From: Deltaproteobacteria bacterium UBA5329
GTDB taxonomy: Bacteria > Desulfobacterota > Syntrophorhabdia > Syntrophorhabdales > Syntrophorhabdaceae
DNA length: 8,229 nt
Assembly (NCBI GenBank): GCA_002408185.1
Contig: DHQV01000030.1
Span: forward strand, 25,017-33,245
Reading direction: 5' to 3'
In this document: piece after piece, positions 1 to 6,408 of the stretch
Layout of the letters: every line of letters starts with the position of its first letter
Position numbering within the stretch: position 1 is the stretch's first letter
Made by a program: the position numbers and the translations under genes
The notes under the pieces: generated by a model
What the model was told of the DNA's origin: nothing
Databases searched by the model: none
The model's input: the letters and a program-made list of their open reading frames with translations, nothing else

Positions 1-2
1 AT

Positions 3-578
3 CATACCTTCGTGGACAGAAGATCGGACAACCATGCCGAACTGGGTGCGGAGATAATAACGAGGTCGGGAATACTGGACAAATTTGACAATGTGATAGG
101 AGATCTGATCATCAGATCGGTGCGATATCATAACAGGGCCTCTCTTCCACCCGAAGAACCAGAACCGTGCCTGTTCTTCTCCAAATTGGTCCGCGATGCA
201 GACAAGCTGGATATATGGAGACTGGTCACGGACTATTACGCCCGAAAAGATCCGGCGCGCAACAGGGAAATCGAACTTGACCTGCCCGATACGCCGGGGT
301 TTTCGGAAAGTGCATATCTCGATCTGATGAATAAAAAGACAGTGAATATGGATCATGTCAAAAATTTGAACGACTTCAAACTGCTTCAACTGGGATGGAT
401 TTTCGATATCAACTTTCAGCCTACACTGGACCGCGCCAAAGAACGTCGGTACCTTCAGATGATAAGGCAAACCCTGCCGGCATCGGACCGTATCGACAGG
501 GTTTTGGACATTATCGATGCGACGTGCTTTAAACAACCGGTGGAACGCCCGGGCCGTCCCCCTGATTCCAGAAGATAG
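3..578 (+). CDS. HD-domain phosphohydrolase, C-terminal part (5' end outside window)
   Basis: The reading frame is open from the left edge (first full codon at base 3) to a TAG at 576-578, giving 191 visible residues. The GTG at 12 is probably internal, because the HD-type sequence already runs across it. Visible signature pieces are NHAELGAEII (visible residues 10-19), the histidine of VRYHN (about 43) and RDADKLD (about 64-70). These match the later metal-ligand blocks of the HD superfamily, whose members hydrolyse phosphate esters or nucleotides using divalent metals. The catalytic His-Asp pair itself would lie upstream, outside the window. No membrane segment is seen, so a cytoplasmic location is likely. 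The substrate cannot be told. The 66-base gap to the next gene shows no obvious terminator or promoter. Family assignment is fairly secure, function is not. Confidence 0.75.
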   Translation, partial: HTFVDRRSDNHAELGAEIITRSGILDKFDNVIGDLIIRSVRYHNRASLPPEEPEPCLFFSKLVRDADKLDIWRLVTDYYARKDPARNREIELDLPDTPGFSESAYLDLMNKKTVNMDHVKNLNDFKLLQLGWIFDINFQPTLDRAKERRYLQMIRQTLPASDRIDRVLDIIDATCFKQPVERPGRPPDSRR

Positions 579-644
579 AACACAATGGCGTCAGAGAGTA
601 TGCGGTTATTTTGAGTGCGATGTAAACCGGCAATGAGGCAAGAG

Positions 645-1796
645 ATGAATTACGATTTCGATCAGATCGTTGAGCGAAGGGGTACCGATAGCATTAAATG
701 GAGGAGGTACGGCAATGAGGTCCTCCCCCTGTGGGTGGCCGATATGGATTTTGTCTCCCCCGAGCCTGTTGTGCAAGCCCTGCATGAACGGGTGGACCAC
801 CGGGTCTTTGGATACGGGGGACCTGGTGAGGAACTCGTGGATATCATCCGGCAGAGGCTTAAAAAGCTCTACGATTGGGACGTCCCCGAGGAACACATTA
901 TTTTTGTACCCGGTGTGGTAACGGGCCTCAATCTAGCATTCCAACTTTTTGCCGGTCCCGGGGATGCCGTATTGGTCCAACCCCCCGTGTATTCGCACTT
1001 CATCGCCGATCCCGTAAATCGCGGGCGCGCGTTGGTCGATCCCCCGCTGGTAAAAAGAGGGTCAACGTATGAAATCGATTTCGATGCCTTCGAAAAAAGC
1101 ATTACGGATTCAACGAGGATCTACGTGCTGTGCAATCCTCACAACCCTGTCGGCCGCGTCTTTAGAAAAGACGAACTGGAGCAGCTTGCCGATATCTGCT
1201 TGCGCCGCAATGTTCTGATCTGCGCCGATGAGATCCACTGTGACCTTTTATATCCGGGCTACCGGCATATACCCATTGCAACCCTTGGCAGCGAGGTGGC
1301 CGACCGGACCATTACCTTCATGTCGCCAAGCAAAACCTTCAACCTGGCGGGCCTGAAGTGTTCCTTTGTGGTGATCAAGGACCCCCTGCTTCGGAAAACC
1401 TGGATCAGGGGAAGCGAGGGACTTGTCCCGCATGTAAACATCATGGGCGCAACGGCGGCCCTGGCGGCCTACCGGGACGGTCAGGACTGGCTCGACCGGT
1501 GCCTCTCCTACCTTAAGGGCAACAGGGATTTTCTGGTGGACTACGTGCGTGAAAAACTGCCTTCCATCGGCATAACTCACATGGAAGCGACCTATCTCGC
1601 GTGGCTCGATTGCAGGCGGACCGGAATACCGGGAAATCCTTTTCGTTTCTTTCTTGACGAGAGCAAGGTGGCCCTCAATGACGGGCCCGAATACGGGAAG
1701 GGCGGAGAAGGATTTGTGAGGCTTAACTTCGCATGCCCGCGCAAGACGCTGACCGATGCCCTCGAGCGTATGGCGGATGCCTTAAAGAGGTTGTGA
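645..1796 (+). CDS. PatB/MalY-family PLP-dependent C-S lyase or aminotransferase
   Basis: A 383-residue fold-type I PLP enzyme, close to the usual ~390 residues of the MalY/PatB family. It opens with the family hallmark LPLWVADMDF. It also has NPHNPVGR (164-171), DEIHCDLLY with the cofactor-binding Asp195, SPSKTFNLAG with the Schiff-base Lys230, and a C-terminal GFVRLNF whose Arg359 should bind the substrate carboxylate. The family cleaves cystathionine or cysteine to pyruvate, ammonia and a thiol; several members act as aminotransferases. The ATG at 645 is chosen because GAGG (635-638) lies 6 bases before it and the conserved sequence begins at once. A GTG at 615 and an ATG at 633 are in frame but less well placed. 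It lies 92 bases before a 2-oxoacid oxidoreductase operon, so it could feed that enzyme a 2-oxoacid (inference). The exact reaction is uncertain. Confidence 0.88.
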   Translation: MNYDFDQIVERRGTDSIKWRRYGNEVLPLWVADMDFVSPEPVVQALHERVDHRVFGYGGPGEELVDIIRQRLKKLYDWDVPEEHIIFVPGVVTGLNLAFQLFAGPGDAVLVQPPVYSHFIADPVNRGRALVDPPLVKRGSTYEIDFDAFEKSITDSTRIYVLCNPHNPVGRVFRKDELEQLADICLRRNVLICADEIHCDLLYPGYRHIPIATLGSEVADRTITFMSPSKTFNLAGLKCSFVVIKDPLLRKTWIRGSEGLVPHVNIMGATAALAAYRDGQDWLDRCLSYLKGNRDFLVDYVREKLPSIGITHMEATYLAWLDCRRTGIPGNPFRFFLDESKVALNDGPEYGKGGEGFVRLNFACPRKTLTDALERMADALKRL

Positions 1797-1841
1797 ATAG
1801 GAATGTTTTAAAGACTTCCGTCAAGCCCTGGGGAATGTGCC

Positions 1842-1870
1842 TTGCTAGGTCCGATGGAAAGAGATATACT
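1842..1870 (+). promoter_or_regulatory. Candidate sigma70 promoter for the 2-oxoacid oxidoreductase operon
   Basis: TTGCTA (1842-1847, four of six to the -35 consensus) and TATACT (1865-1870, five of six to the -10 consensus) are separated by exactly 17 bases. They lie in the 92-base gap after the PLP enzyme gene. Transcription would begin near 1877, only about 12 bases before the ATG at 1889, so the leader would be very short. This spacing also argues against the longer alternative starts of the downstream gene. Recognised by eye; no transcript data. Confidence 0.5.
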
Positions 1871-1888
1871 TGCCCTGTGGTGAAGAAC

Positions 1889-3022
1889 ATGGAGAATTCT
1901 CCCGCGAGGCTGGTCCAGGGCAACCAGGCAATGGCACAGGGTGCACTGTATGCCGGTGCGCGGTTCTATGCGGGATACCCTATCACCCCATCCTCCGAGA
2001 TCGCCGAGGAGTGTTCGGTCGCCCTGCCCCGTGTCGGGGGCATGTTCATCCAGATGGAAGATGAGATCGCGAGCATCGCTGCGGTAATCGGGGCGGCACT
2101 GGCCGGCGCCAAGGCGTTCACCGCCACGAGCGGCCCGGGGTTTTCCCTCATGCAGGAGAATCTGGGATTTGCCGTGATGGGTGAGATCCCGTGTGTTGTG
2201 ATCCATGTGCAGCGCTCGGGCCCGTCCACGGGCCTTGCCACGAAGCCTGCTCAGGCGGATTTTATGCAGGTGCGGTGGGGGCGGCACGGGGACCAGACGC
2301 TGATCGCCCTGTGCCCCTCAACGGTACGCGAGTGCTTCGAGCTTACCGTGCAGGCCTTCAATTTCTCGGAAAAGTACCGGACCCCCGTTGTTCTCGTCTC
2401 GGACGAGGTCGTCGCCCACATGAGGGAGAACCTGCACGTGCCAAAAGAGGGGGAACTGGCAATAATCGACAGAAAGCAGCCTTCCGTTCCGCCGTCCGAA
2501 TATAAACCATTCCGGGCGGACGAGGACGGTGTGGCGCCGCTCGCTGCATACGGGAACCCCTACGTATTCCACATATCGAGTTCCATGCACGGGCCCGACG
2601 GATTCAGCAACAACGATCCTGCTAACGCCGCGTGGAAGATCGACCAGATCCACCGGAAGATCGATATCCATCGTGACGAGATCGTGATGACGAGGTCATT
2701 CGATGCGGATGACGCAGAGGTGCTCGTGGTGGCCTACGGGATAACCACGAGGGCAAGCCGGGTTGCGGCGGTGCAGGCGAGAAGATCAGGCGTCAAGGCA
2801 GGTGTGCTCCAGCTTCAAACCCTCTGGCCCTTCCCCGATAAAGAGGTGCATTCTGCAGCCGGGGGAGCGCGAAGGGTGGTCGTCCCGGAGATGAACTATA
2901 GCGGGCAGGCGGCAGGCGAGGTACGAAAAGTATTGGGCCCCAACCGGGATATCAGGGGGGTGAACAGCTTCAACGGGCAGGTAATATGGCCTGAAGATAT
3001 TCTTAAAACTATCATGGCATAG
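1889..3022 (+). CDS. korA: 2-oxoacid:acceptor oxidoreductase, alpha subunit (KorA/VorB type)
   Basis: A 377-residue alpha subunit of a CoA-dependent 2-oxoacid oxidoreductase, which with the beta subunit converts a 2-oxoacid and CoA to acyl-CoA, CO2 and two electrons. Evidence: the N-terminal LVQGNQAMAQGAL, then GYPITPSSEIAEE (29-41), QMEDEIASI with conserved Glu57, and ATSGPGFSLMQE (79-90), all typical of the pyrimidine-binding domain. A C-terminal transketolase-like domain follows (LVVAYGITTRASR, later VPEMNYSGQ). The length suits KorA/VorB. The frame extends upstream to 1733, overlapping the previous gene, but the extra N-terminus resembles nothing in the family; the ATG at 1889 starts just before the conserved block and has a modest GGTGAAG upstream. 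The substrate (2-oxoglutarate, branched-chain or aryl 2-oxoacid) cannot be fixed by eye. Cytoplasmic; first gene of a four-gene operon. Confidence 0.9.
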   Translation: MENSPARLVQGNQAMAQGALYAGARFYAGYPITPSSEIAEECSVALPRVGGMFIQMEDEIASIAAVIGAALAGAKAFTATSGPGFSLMQENLGFAVMGEIPCVVIHVQRSGPSTGLATKPAQADFMQVRWGRHGDQTLIALCPSTVRECFELTVQAFNFSEKYRTPVVLVSDEVVAHMRENLHVPKEGELAIIDRKQPSVPPSEYKPFRADEDGVAPLAAYGNPYVFHISSSMHGPDGFSNNDPANAAWKIDQIHRKIDIHRDEIVMTRSFDADDAEVLVVAYGITTRASRVAAVQARRSGVKAGVLQLQTLWPFPDKEVHSAAGGARRVVVPEMNYSGQAAGEVRKVLGPNRDIRGVNSFNGQVIWPEDILKTIMA

Positions 3023-3025
3023 CGT

Positions 3026-3847
3026 ATGACGGTCTTTACATCGGGATTACGGTACTTGAAAGAAGGCGTGACACCTCACATGTGGTGCCCGGGATGCGGG
3101 AACGGCATCGTACTTTCCACACTCCTTCGCGCCTTCGAGGAGTTGGGATACAGGAACGAAGAGACCGTCGTTGTAACCGGCATCGGGTGCTGGGGCAAGG
3201 CGGACGACTATGTGGTGACCAACGGTTTCCATGGCACCCACGGCAGGGCGCTCGCCTTTGCAACTGGGATGAAGGCCTTCAACCCCCGGTTGAACGTGGT
3301 TGTGCTCATGGGCGACGGCGACTGCATCACTATCGGAGGCAACCACTTCATCCATGCCGCGCGGCGCAATATCGACGTTACCGCCATTGTCGTGAACAAT
3401 CTCAACTATGGCATGACGGGCGGACAGGTTTCAGGGACAACGCCTTTCGGCATGTTCACGAGCACCACGACCTACACAAATCCGGAGAGGGACCTCGATA
3501 TCTGCGCCATCGCAGAAGTTGCGGGAGCCAACTACGTGGCCCGGGGAACTCCCTGGCACGGTTTCGAGCTCGAGGCGAATATAAAAGAGGCCCTCAATAA
3601 AAGAGGATTCTCCGTCGTTGAGGTTATGAGCCCGTGTCCCACACATTACGGGAAGTACAACAGGATGGGAACACCGGTTGAGATGCTCAAGAAGATCAGG
3701 GAGATGGCTTTGCCGAAAGAGGAGTACGCCCGGCTCAGTCCGTCACAAAAGGAGGGTTATTTCCCCATAGGGAAACTGGTCGACAGGGATGACCCTGACT
3801 TCAATACGAGATATGACGAAGTCCGTTCGAGGGCAATGAAGGGTTAA
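3026..3847 (+). CDS. korB: 2-oxoacid:acceptor oxidoreductase, beta (thiamine diphosphate) subunit
   Basis: A 273-residue beta subunit carrying thiamine diphosphate and the proximal [4Fe-4S] cluster. Visible: HMWCPGCGNG with Cys21 and Cys24, GIGCWGK with Cys55, and SPCPTHYG with Cys204, the four cysteines expected to bind the cluster. The thiamine motif begins at MGDGD (95-99) and ends at VVNNLNYGMTGGQ (122-134), with GGNHFIHAARRN between, as in 2-oxoglutarate and 2-oxoisovalerate enzymes. It starts three bases after the alpha stop with no clear ribosome binding site of its own, suggesting translational coupling. FHGTHGRALAFATGMK (68-83) is the usual conserved loop. The length is normal for KorB. 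The substrate is unresolved; the closely coupled partners make a functional complex very likely. Confidence 0.92.
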   Translation: MTVFTSGLRYLKEGVTPHMWCPGCGNGIVLSTLLRAFEELGYRNEETVVVTGIGCWGKADDYVVTNGFHGTHGRALAFATGMKAFNPRLNVVVLMGDGDCITIGGNHFIHAARRNIDVTAIVVNNLNYGMTGGQVSGTTPFGMFTSTTTYTNPERDLDICAIAEVAGANYVARGTPWHGFELEANIKEALNKRGFSVVEVMSPCPTHYGKYNRMGTPVEMLKKIREMALPKEEYARLSPSQKEGYFPIGKLVDRDDPDFNTRYDEVRSRAMKG

Positions 3848-3851
3848 AGGG

Positions 3852-4430
3852 ATGGATCTGCCTCAACAGGAAAAAACAGGAGACCCGAACAAGCGCTGCG
3901 AGGTGGTCTTTGCGGGAGCTGGCGGGCAAGGGCTCATCGTATCGGCCATGCTCCTTGGTGAAGGGGCGATCAGGGAAGGCAAGAACGTGGTTGAGACCCA
4001 ATCCTACGGCATAGCTGCAAGGGGCGGCCTCTCGATAGCCGAACTTATCATCGACACGGAAGAGATCATCTTTCAGCAGATCCAAAGACCCGACGTCATC
4101 CTGGCCCTGACCGAAAACGCCATGGAACGGTTCGCAGGCTTCGCTGAAAGAGGGGCGCTGGTCTTTTTCGATACGACATGCCTCGCAGACCGGGTAGGGA
4201 TGAACTTCTGGGGGTTTCCCTTTGTGAAGCTGGCACACGGCCTCGGCCGGCCGGGCGTTGCAAATCTGATCGCCCTCGGCGCCATGGTGGCCCGTACAGG
4301 CATGATACGCATGGACAGCCTTATCCCGGTGGTCGGCGAGACCTTCCCGGAAGCTGCTGTCGCCAATATCGAAGCGCTTCGCCTCGGTGAAAACCTCGTC
4401 GCTTCACGATCAAGGGAAGACATGGGGTGA
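3852..4430 (+). CDS. korC: 2-oxoacid:acceptor oxidoreductase, gamma subunit
   Basis: A 192-residue gamma subunit, in which the family uses a Rossmann-like domain for CoA-dependent steps. Motifs are EVVFAGAGGQGLIVS (17-31), the ETQSYGIAARGG loop (48-59) and a C-terminal NLIALGAMVARTG followed by PVVGETFPEAAVANIEAL, all in the usual order and at the usual length. The ATG at 3852 follows the beta stop by four bases and has GAAGGG (3838-3843) eight bases upstream, overlapping the end of korB. The first 16 residues are poorly conserved in kind (charged and Gln-rich) but no better start exists before the conserved strand. No ferredoxin-type cysteine motif is present, so this is not a gamma-delta fusion. 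The iron-sulfur delta function must come from elsewhere, most simply from the next gene. Confidence 0.9.
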   Translation: MDLPQQEKTGDPNKRCEVVFAGAGGQGLIVSAMLLGEGAIREGKNVVETQSYGIAARGGLSIAELIIDTEEIIFQQIQRPDVILALTENAMERFAGFAERGALVFFDTTCLADRVGMNFWGFPFVKLAHGLGRPGVANLIALGAMVARTGMIRMDSLIPVVGETFPEAAVANIEALRLGENLVASRSREDMG

Positions 4431-4439
4431 GAACTCTCA

Positions 4440-6071
4440 ATGGGAGCCTTGAAGGATAAAAAGACCGTTTTACCTCCATGCAGGGAAGACTGCCCTGCAG
4501 GTATCGACGTACCCCTATACATAAGGCATATCCAGCACGGGGATTTTGACGGCGCACTGGCGGTCATACGGGATAGGATCCCCTTCCCCGCCGTGTGCGG
4601 CTACGCCTGCGTACATCCCTGCGAGGCGCGGTGTGCCCGTATCCAGTTTGATGAGACCGTGGCGATCAGGATGCTCAAGCGTGCAGCAAAGGAGAAAAGC
4701 ACCGGGCCGGGGCCGATGCCGTGTGCTGCGGCACCTACAGGGAAGAGCGTGGCAATTATCGGATCAGGCCCGTGCGGCCTCACTGCCGGGTACTACCTGG
4801 CCCTTCTCGGTCATGCTGTAGAAGTTTTTGAGAAGGACAAGCTCGCCGGCGGCATGCTGCGCTCCGCCATCCCTGAGTACCGCCTTCCCGAGGAGGCCAT
4901 CGAGAGCGATCTGCGCCACATTTTCGGACTGGGGATCAGGTTCAGGGGAGGCGAGCACATTCGTGTCGATGAACTCGTGGGCAAATATGATGCTGTCCTT
5001 ATAGCATCGGGGAACCAGTTGAGCAAGAAGCTTGCCGTGCCGGGCTCCGAACTCCCCGGCGTATACTGGGGCGTCGATTTCCTGCGATCCGTCAAAAAGG
5101 GAGAGAAGGTCCCCGTAGGAGAGAAGGTCTGCGTCATCGGCGGAGGGAATGCCGCGGTAGACGCCGCAATGAGCGCCTTGCGGCTTAAGGCGAAAGATGT
5201 GAGTCTCATCTGTCTTGAAAAACCGAACGAAATGCCGGCTTATTCCTGGGAGGTAGCGGAGGCCATCGAGGAAGGCATTGTCATCGAAACGAGCTGGGGC
5301 CCTCAGGTCATTCACGACAGAGATGGCAGGGTTGCAGGCATTTCCTGCATCCGCTGCGTTTCTGTATTCGATGACAAGGGCAGGTTCAACCCCCGGTACG
5401 ACCCCTTGGTCACACGGAACTTCAATGCGGATACCGTGATCTTTGCCATAGGCCAGGCCCCGGATACAGATTTCATCAACGTCAAGGGCGTTGGCACAAA
5501 AGAGGAAGGGCTCATCGGTGTCGACAACGACCTGATGACGGATGCCCCGGGCATATTTGCAGCAGGAGAAGCCGTCACCGGGCCATCGTCGATAATACAC
5601 GCAATTGCGCAAGGGAGAAGGGCCTCCGTCGCCATAGACAAATTTCTGGGTGGCAAGGGCACGATCGACCGGGCGGAAGCAGCTGACACCTGTCTTAAGG
5701 CATGCGAGCCGTCGCCGAGGGGCACCTTGAGGCACCGGGCAGGAACCGTCGACCCTCGGGAACGGGTCAGCGGGTTTGTCCCTGTAGAGACCGGATACAG
5801 TGAAGATACGGCTGTGGACGAGGCCCTTCGGTGCCTTGCCTGCGACGCCCGTAAATTCACCGTTGAGGTAAACTCCCTGTTGTGCAAGGAATGCGGGTAT
5901 TGCAGGGAAGTATGTTCGCTCAACGTTTTTTCCCCGTCTGAAACTTTAAATCCCGCCGGTTACAGGCCCGTCATGGCGAGGGACACCGGGCGGTGCGTGG
6001 GCTGCCTCAAATGCCTCTACATCTGTCCTGATTTTGCCCTTTCCATACGAAAAGGAGACCCGGATAAGTAG
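4440..6071 (+). CDS. GltD/NfnB-like FAD, NAD(P)H oxidoreductase with fused C-terminal 2x[4Fe-4S] ferredoxin domain
   Basis: A 543-residue iron-sulfur flavoprotein. Domains in order: an N-terminal Fer4_20-like helical domain with Cys14, Cys18 and a C-x3-C-x3-C-x3-C run (53, 57, 61, 65); an FAD Rossmann motif VAIIGSGPCG (104-113); an NAD(P)H motif VIGGGNAAVD (232-241); the closing FAD block FAAGEAVTG (about 373-381); a RCLAC pair (Cys465, Cys468); then two ferredoxin motifs, CKECGYCREVC (482-492) and CVGCLKCLYICP (519-530). GltD and NfnB normally end before such a ferredoxin domain. GGTGAG (4426-4431) lies eight bases before the ATG and the gap to korC is nine bases. The family moves electrons between NAD(P)H, FAD and iron-sulfur clusters. 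Here it probably takes electrons from the 2-oxoacid oxidoreductase and reduces NAD(P)+ (inference). NADH versus NADPH preference is unknown. Cytoplasmic, no membrane segments. Confidence 0.88.
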   Translation: MGALKDKKTVLPPCREDCPAGIDVPLYIRHIQHGDFDGALAVIRDRIPFPAVCGYACVHPCEARCARIQFDETVAIRMLKRAAKEKSTGPGPMPCAAAPTGKSVAIIGSGPCGLTAGYYLALLGHAVEVFEKDKLAGGMLRSAIPEYRLPEEAIESDLRHIFGLGIRFRGGEHIRVDELVGKYDAVLIASGNQLSKKLAVPGSELPGVYWGVDFLRSVKKGEKVPVGEKVCVIGGGNAAVDAAMSALRLKAKDVSLICLEKPNEMPAYSWEVAEAIEEGIVIETSWGPQVIHDRDGRVAGISCIRCVSVFDDKGRFNPRYDPLVTRNFNADTVIFAIGQAPDTDFINVKGVGTKEEGLIGVDNDLMTDAPGIFAAGEAVTGPSSIIHAIAQGRRASVAIDKFLGGKGTIDRAEAADTCLKACEPSPRGTLRHRAGTVDPRERVSGFVPVETGYSEDTAVDEALRCLACDARKFTVEVNSLLCKECGYCREVCSLNVFSPSETLNPAGYRPVMARDTGRCVGCLKCLYICPDFALSIRKGDPDK

Positions 6072-6212
6072 ATGTTCGATCCGGTTGAATTGGCATAACT
6101 GACGCGAAGAACCATGTCGGAATCTCCATGATTTACACATGGTAATACGTACAGGTCGTTTACAAAACAATACAGGTGTCGTAGGTTTTCCAAGATACAA
6201 GGGAGATGCGGG

Positions 6213-6305
6213 ATGAAAAAAGTATGGGTCGATGGCATATTCCTTGTTTATCGGTATGATCGGTTTTCCAACGATCAAACAGGCCACATGAGGAGTTCGG
6301 ATTGA
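6213..6305 (+). CDS. Possible small ORF of 30 codons, no known family
   Basis: An ATG at 6213 is preceded by AAGGGAG (6199-6205) at seven bases, a ribosome binding site better than those of several large genes here. The frame runs 30 residues, beginning MKKVWVDGIFLVYRYD and ending in SSD before a TGA at 6303-6305. The product would be basic and aromatic-rich at the start and hydrophilic at the end, with no membrane helix or recognisable motif. It could be a leader peptide for the downstream gene, the remnant of a lost gene, or chance. Only the ribosome binding site supports it, so confidence is low. Confidence 0.2.
   Translation: MKKVWVDGIFLVYRYDRFSNDQTGHMRSSD
6232..6260 (+). promoter_or_regulatory. 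Weak candidate promoter for the cDPGS-like/carbamate kinase unit
   Basis: ATGGCA (6232-6237, four of six to the -35 consensus) and TATGAT (6255-6260, five of six to the -10 consensus) are 17 bases apart. Transcription would start near 6267, leaving a leader of roughly 140 bases before the ATG at 6409. The site lies within the possible small ORF, so at most one of the two is likely to matter. A match of this quality can arise by chance in 337 bases. Confidence 0.25.
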
Positions 6306-6394
6306 AGTGATGATGGAATAAGACCGGATCGGGAACACAGGGGTGCAGGTCTCCCGCGGCTCAGGTGAGGAGGAACCGGGCAAACGTTTCAAGC

Positions 6395-6400
6395 GGAGGT
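6395..6400 (+). promoter_or_regulatory. Strong ribosome binding site fixing the start of the cDPGS-like gene
   Basis: GGAGGT lies eight bases before the ATG at 6409. It decides between that start and the upstream in-frame GTG at 6343, whose extra 22 residues are charged and unlike the family N-terminus. The protein begins with the conserved strand and MGAAGRDFHNFN block directly after the 6409 start. Confidence 0.8.
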
Positions 6401-6408
6401 TTTCCGAT

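Larger units (their letters stand above)
6072..6408. other. 337-base intergenic region between the flavoprotein and cDPGS-like genes
   Basis: No conserved protein is recognised on either strand; a 172-codon minus-strand frame across it has no family character. It contains a possible 30-codon ORF (6213-6305), a weak promoter-like pair (6232-6260) and small hairpins such as CCATG/CATGG (6126-6142). A CCGGAT/ATCCGG pair (6060-6084) straddles the flavoprotein stop but has no following T-run, so no terminator is supported. It looks somewhat more AT-rich than the flanking genes by eye, in keeping with non-coding DNA separating two transcription units. Confidence 0.6.

Noticed and set aside
4764..5735. 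A 323-codon minus-strand open frame opposite the flavoprotein gene
   Set aside because: It is a mirror of a GC-rich coding strand. Its translation shows no family motif, while the plus strand carries clear FAD and NAD(P)H motifs across the same bases.
6060..6084. CCGGAT/ATCCGG hairpin at the flavoprotein stop, as a possible terminator
   Set aside because: The stem is only six base pairs with a 13-base loop and no T-run follows.
6150..6177. Direct repeat TACAGGT at 6150-6156 and 6171-6177, 21 bases apart, as a possible operator
   Set aside because: A seven-base repeat is expected several times by chance in this region; the helical-phase spacing alone is not enough.
6078..6330. An 8-base inverted repeat, GATCCGGT at 6078-6085 and ACCGGATC at 6323-6330, which could look like the ends of a small mobile element
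   Set aside because: About one such pair is expected by chance in a stretch this long, the match does not extend further, and no flanking target duplication is seen.
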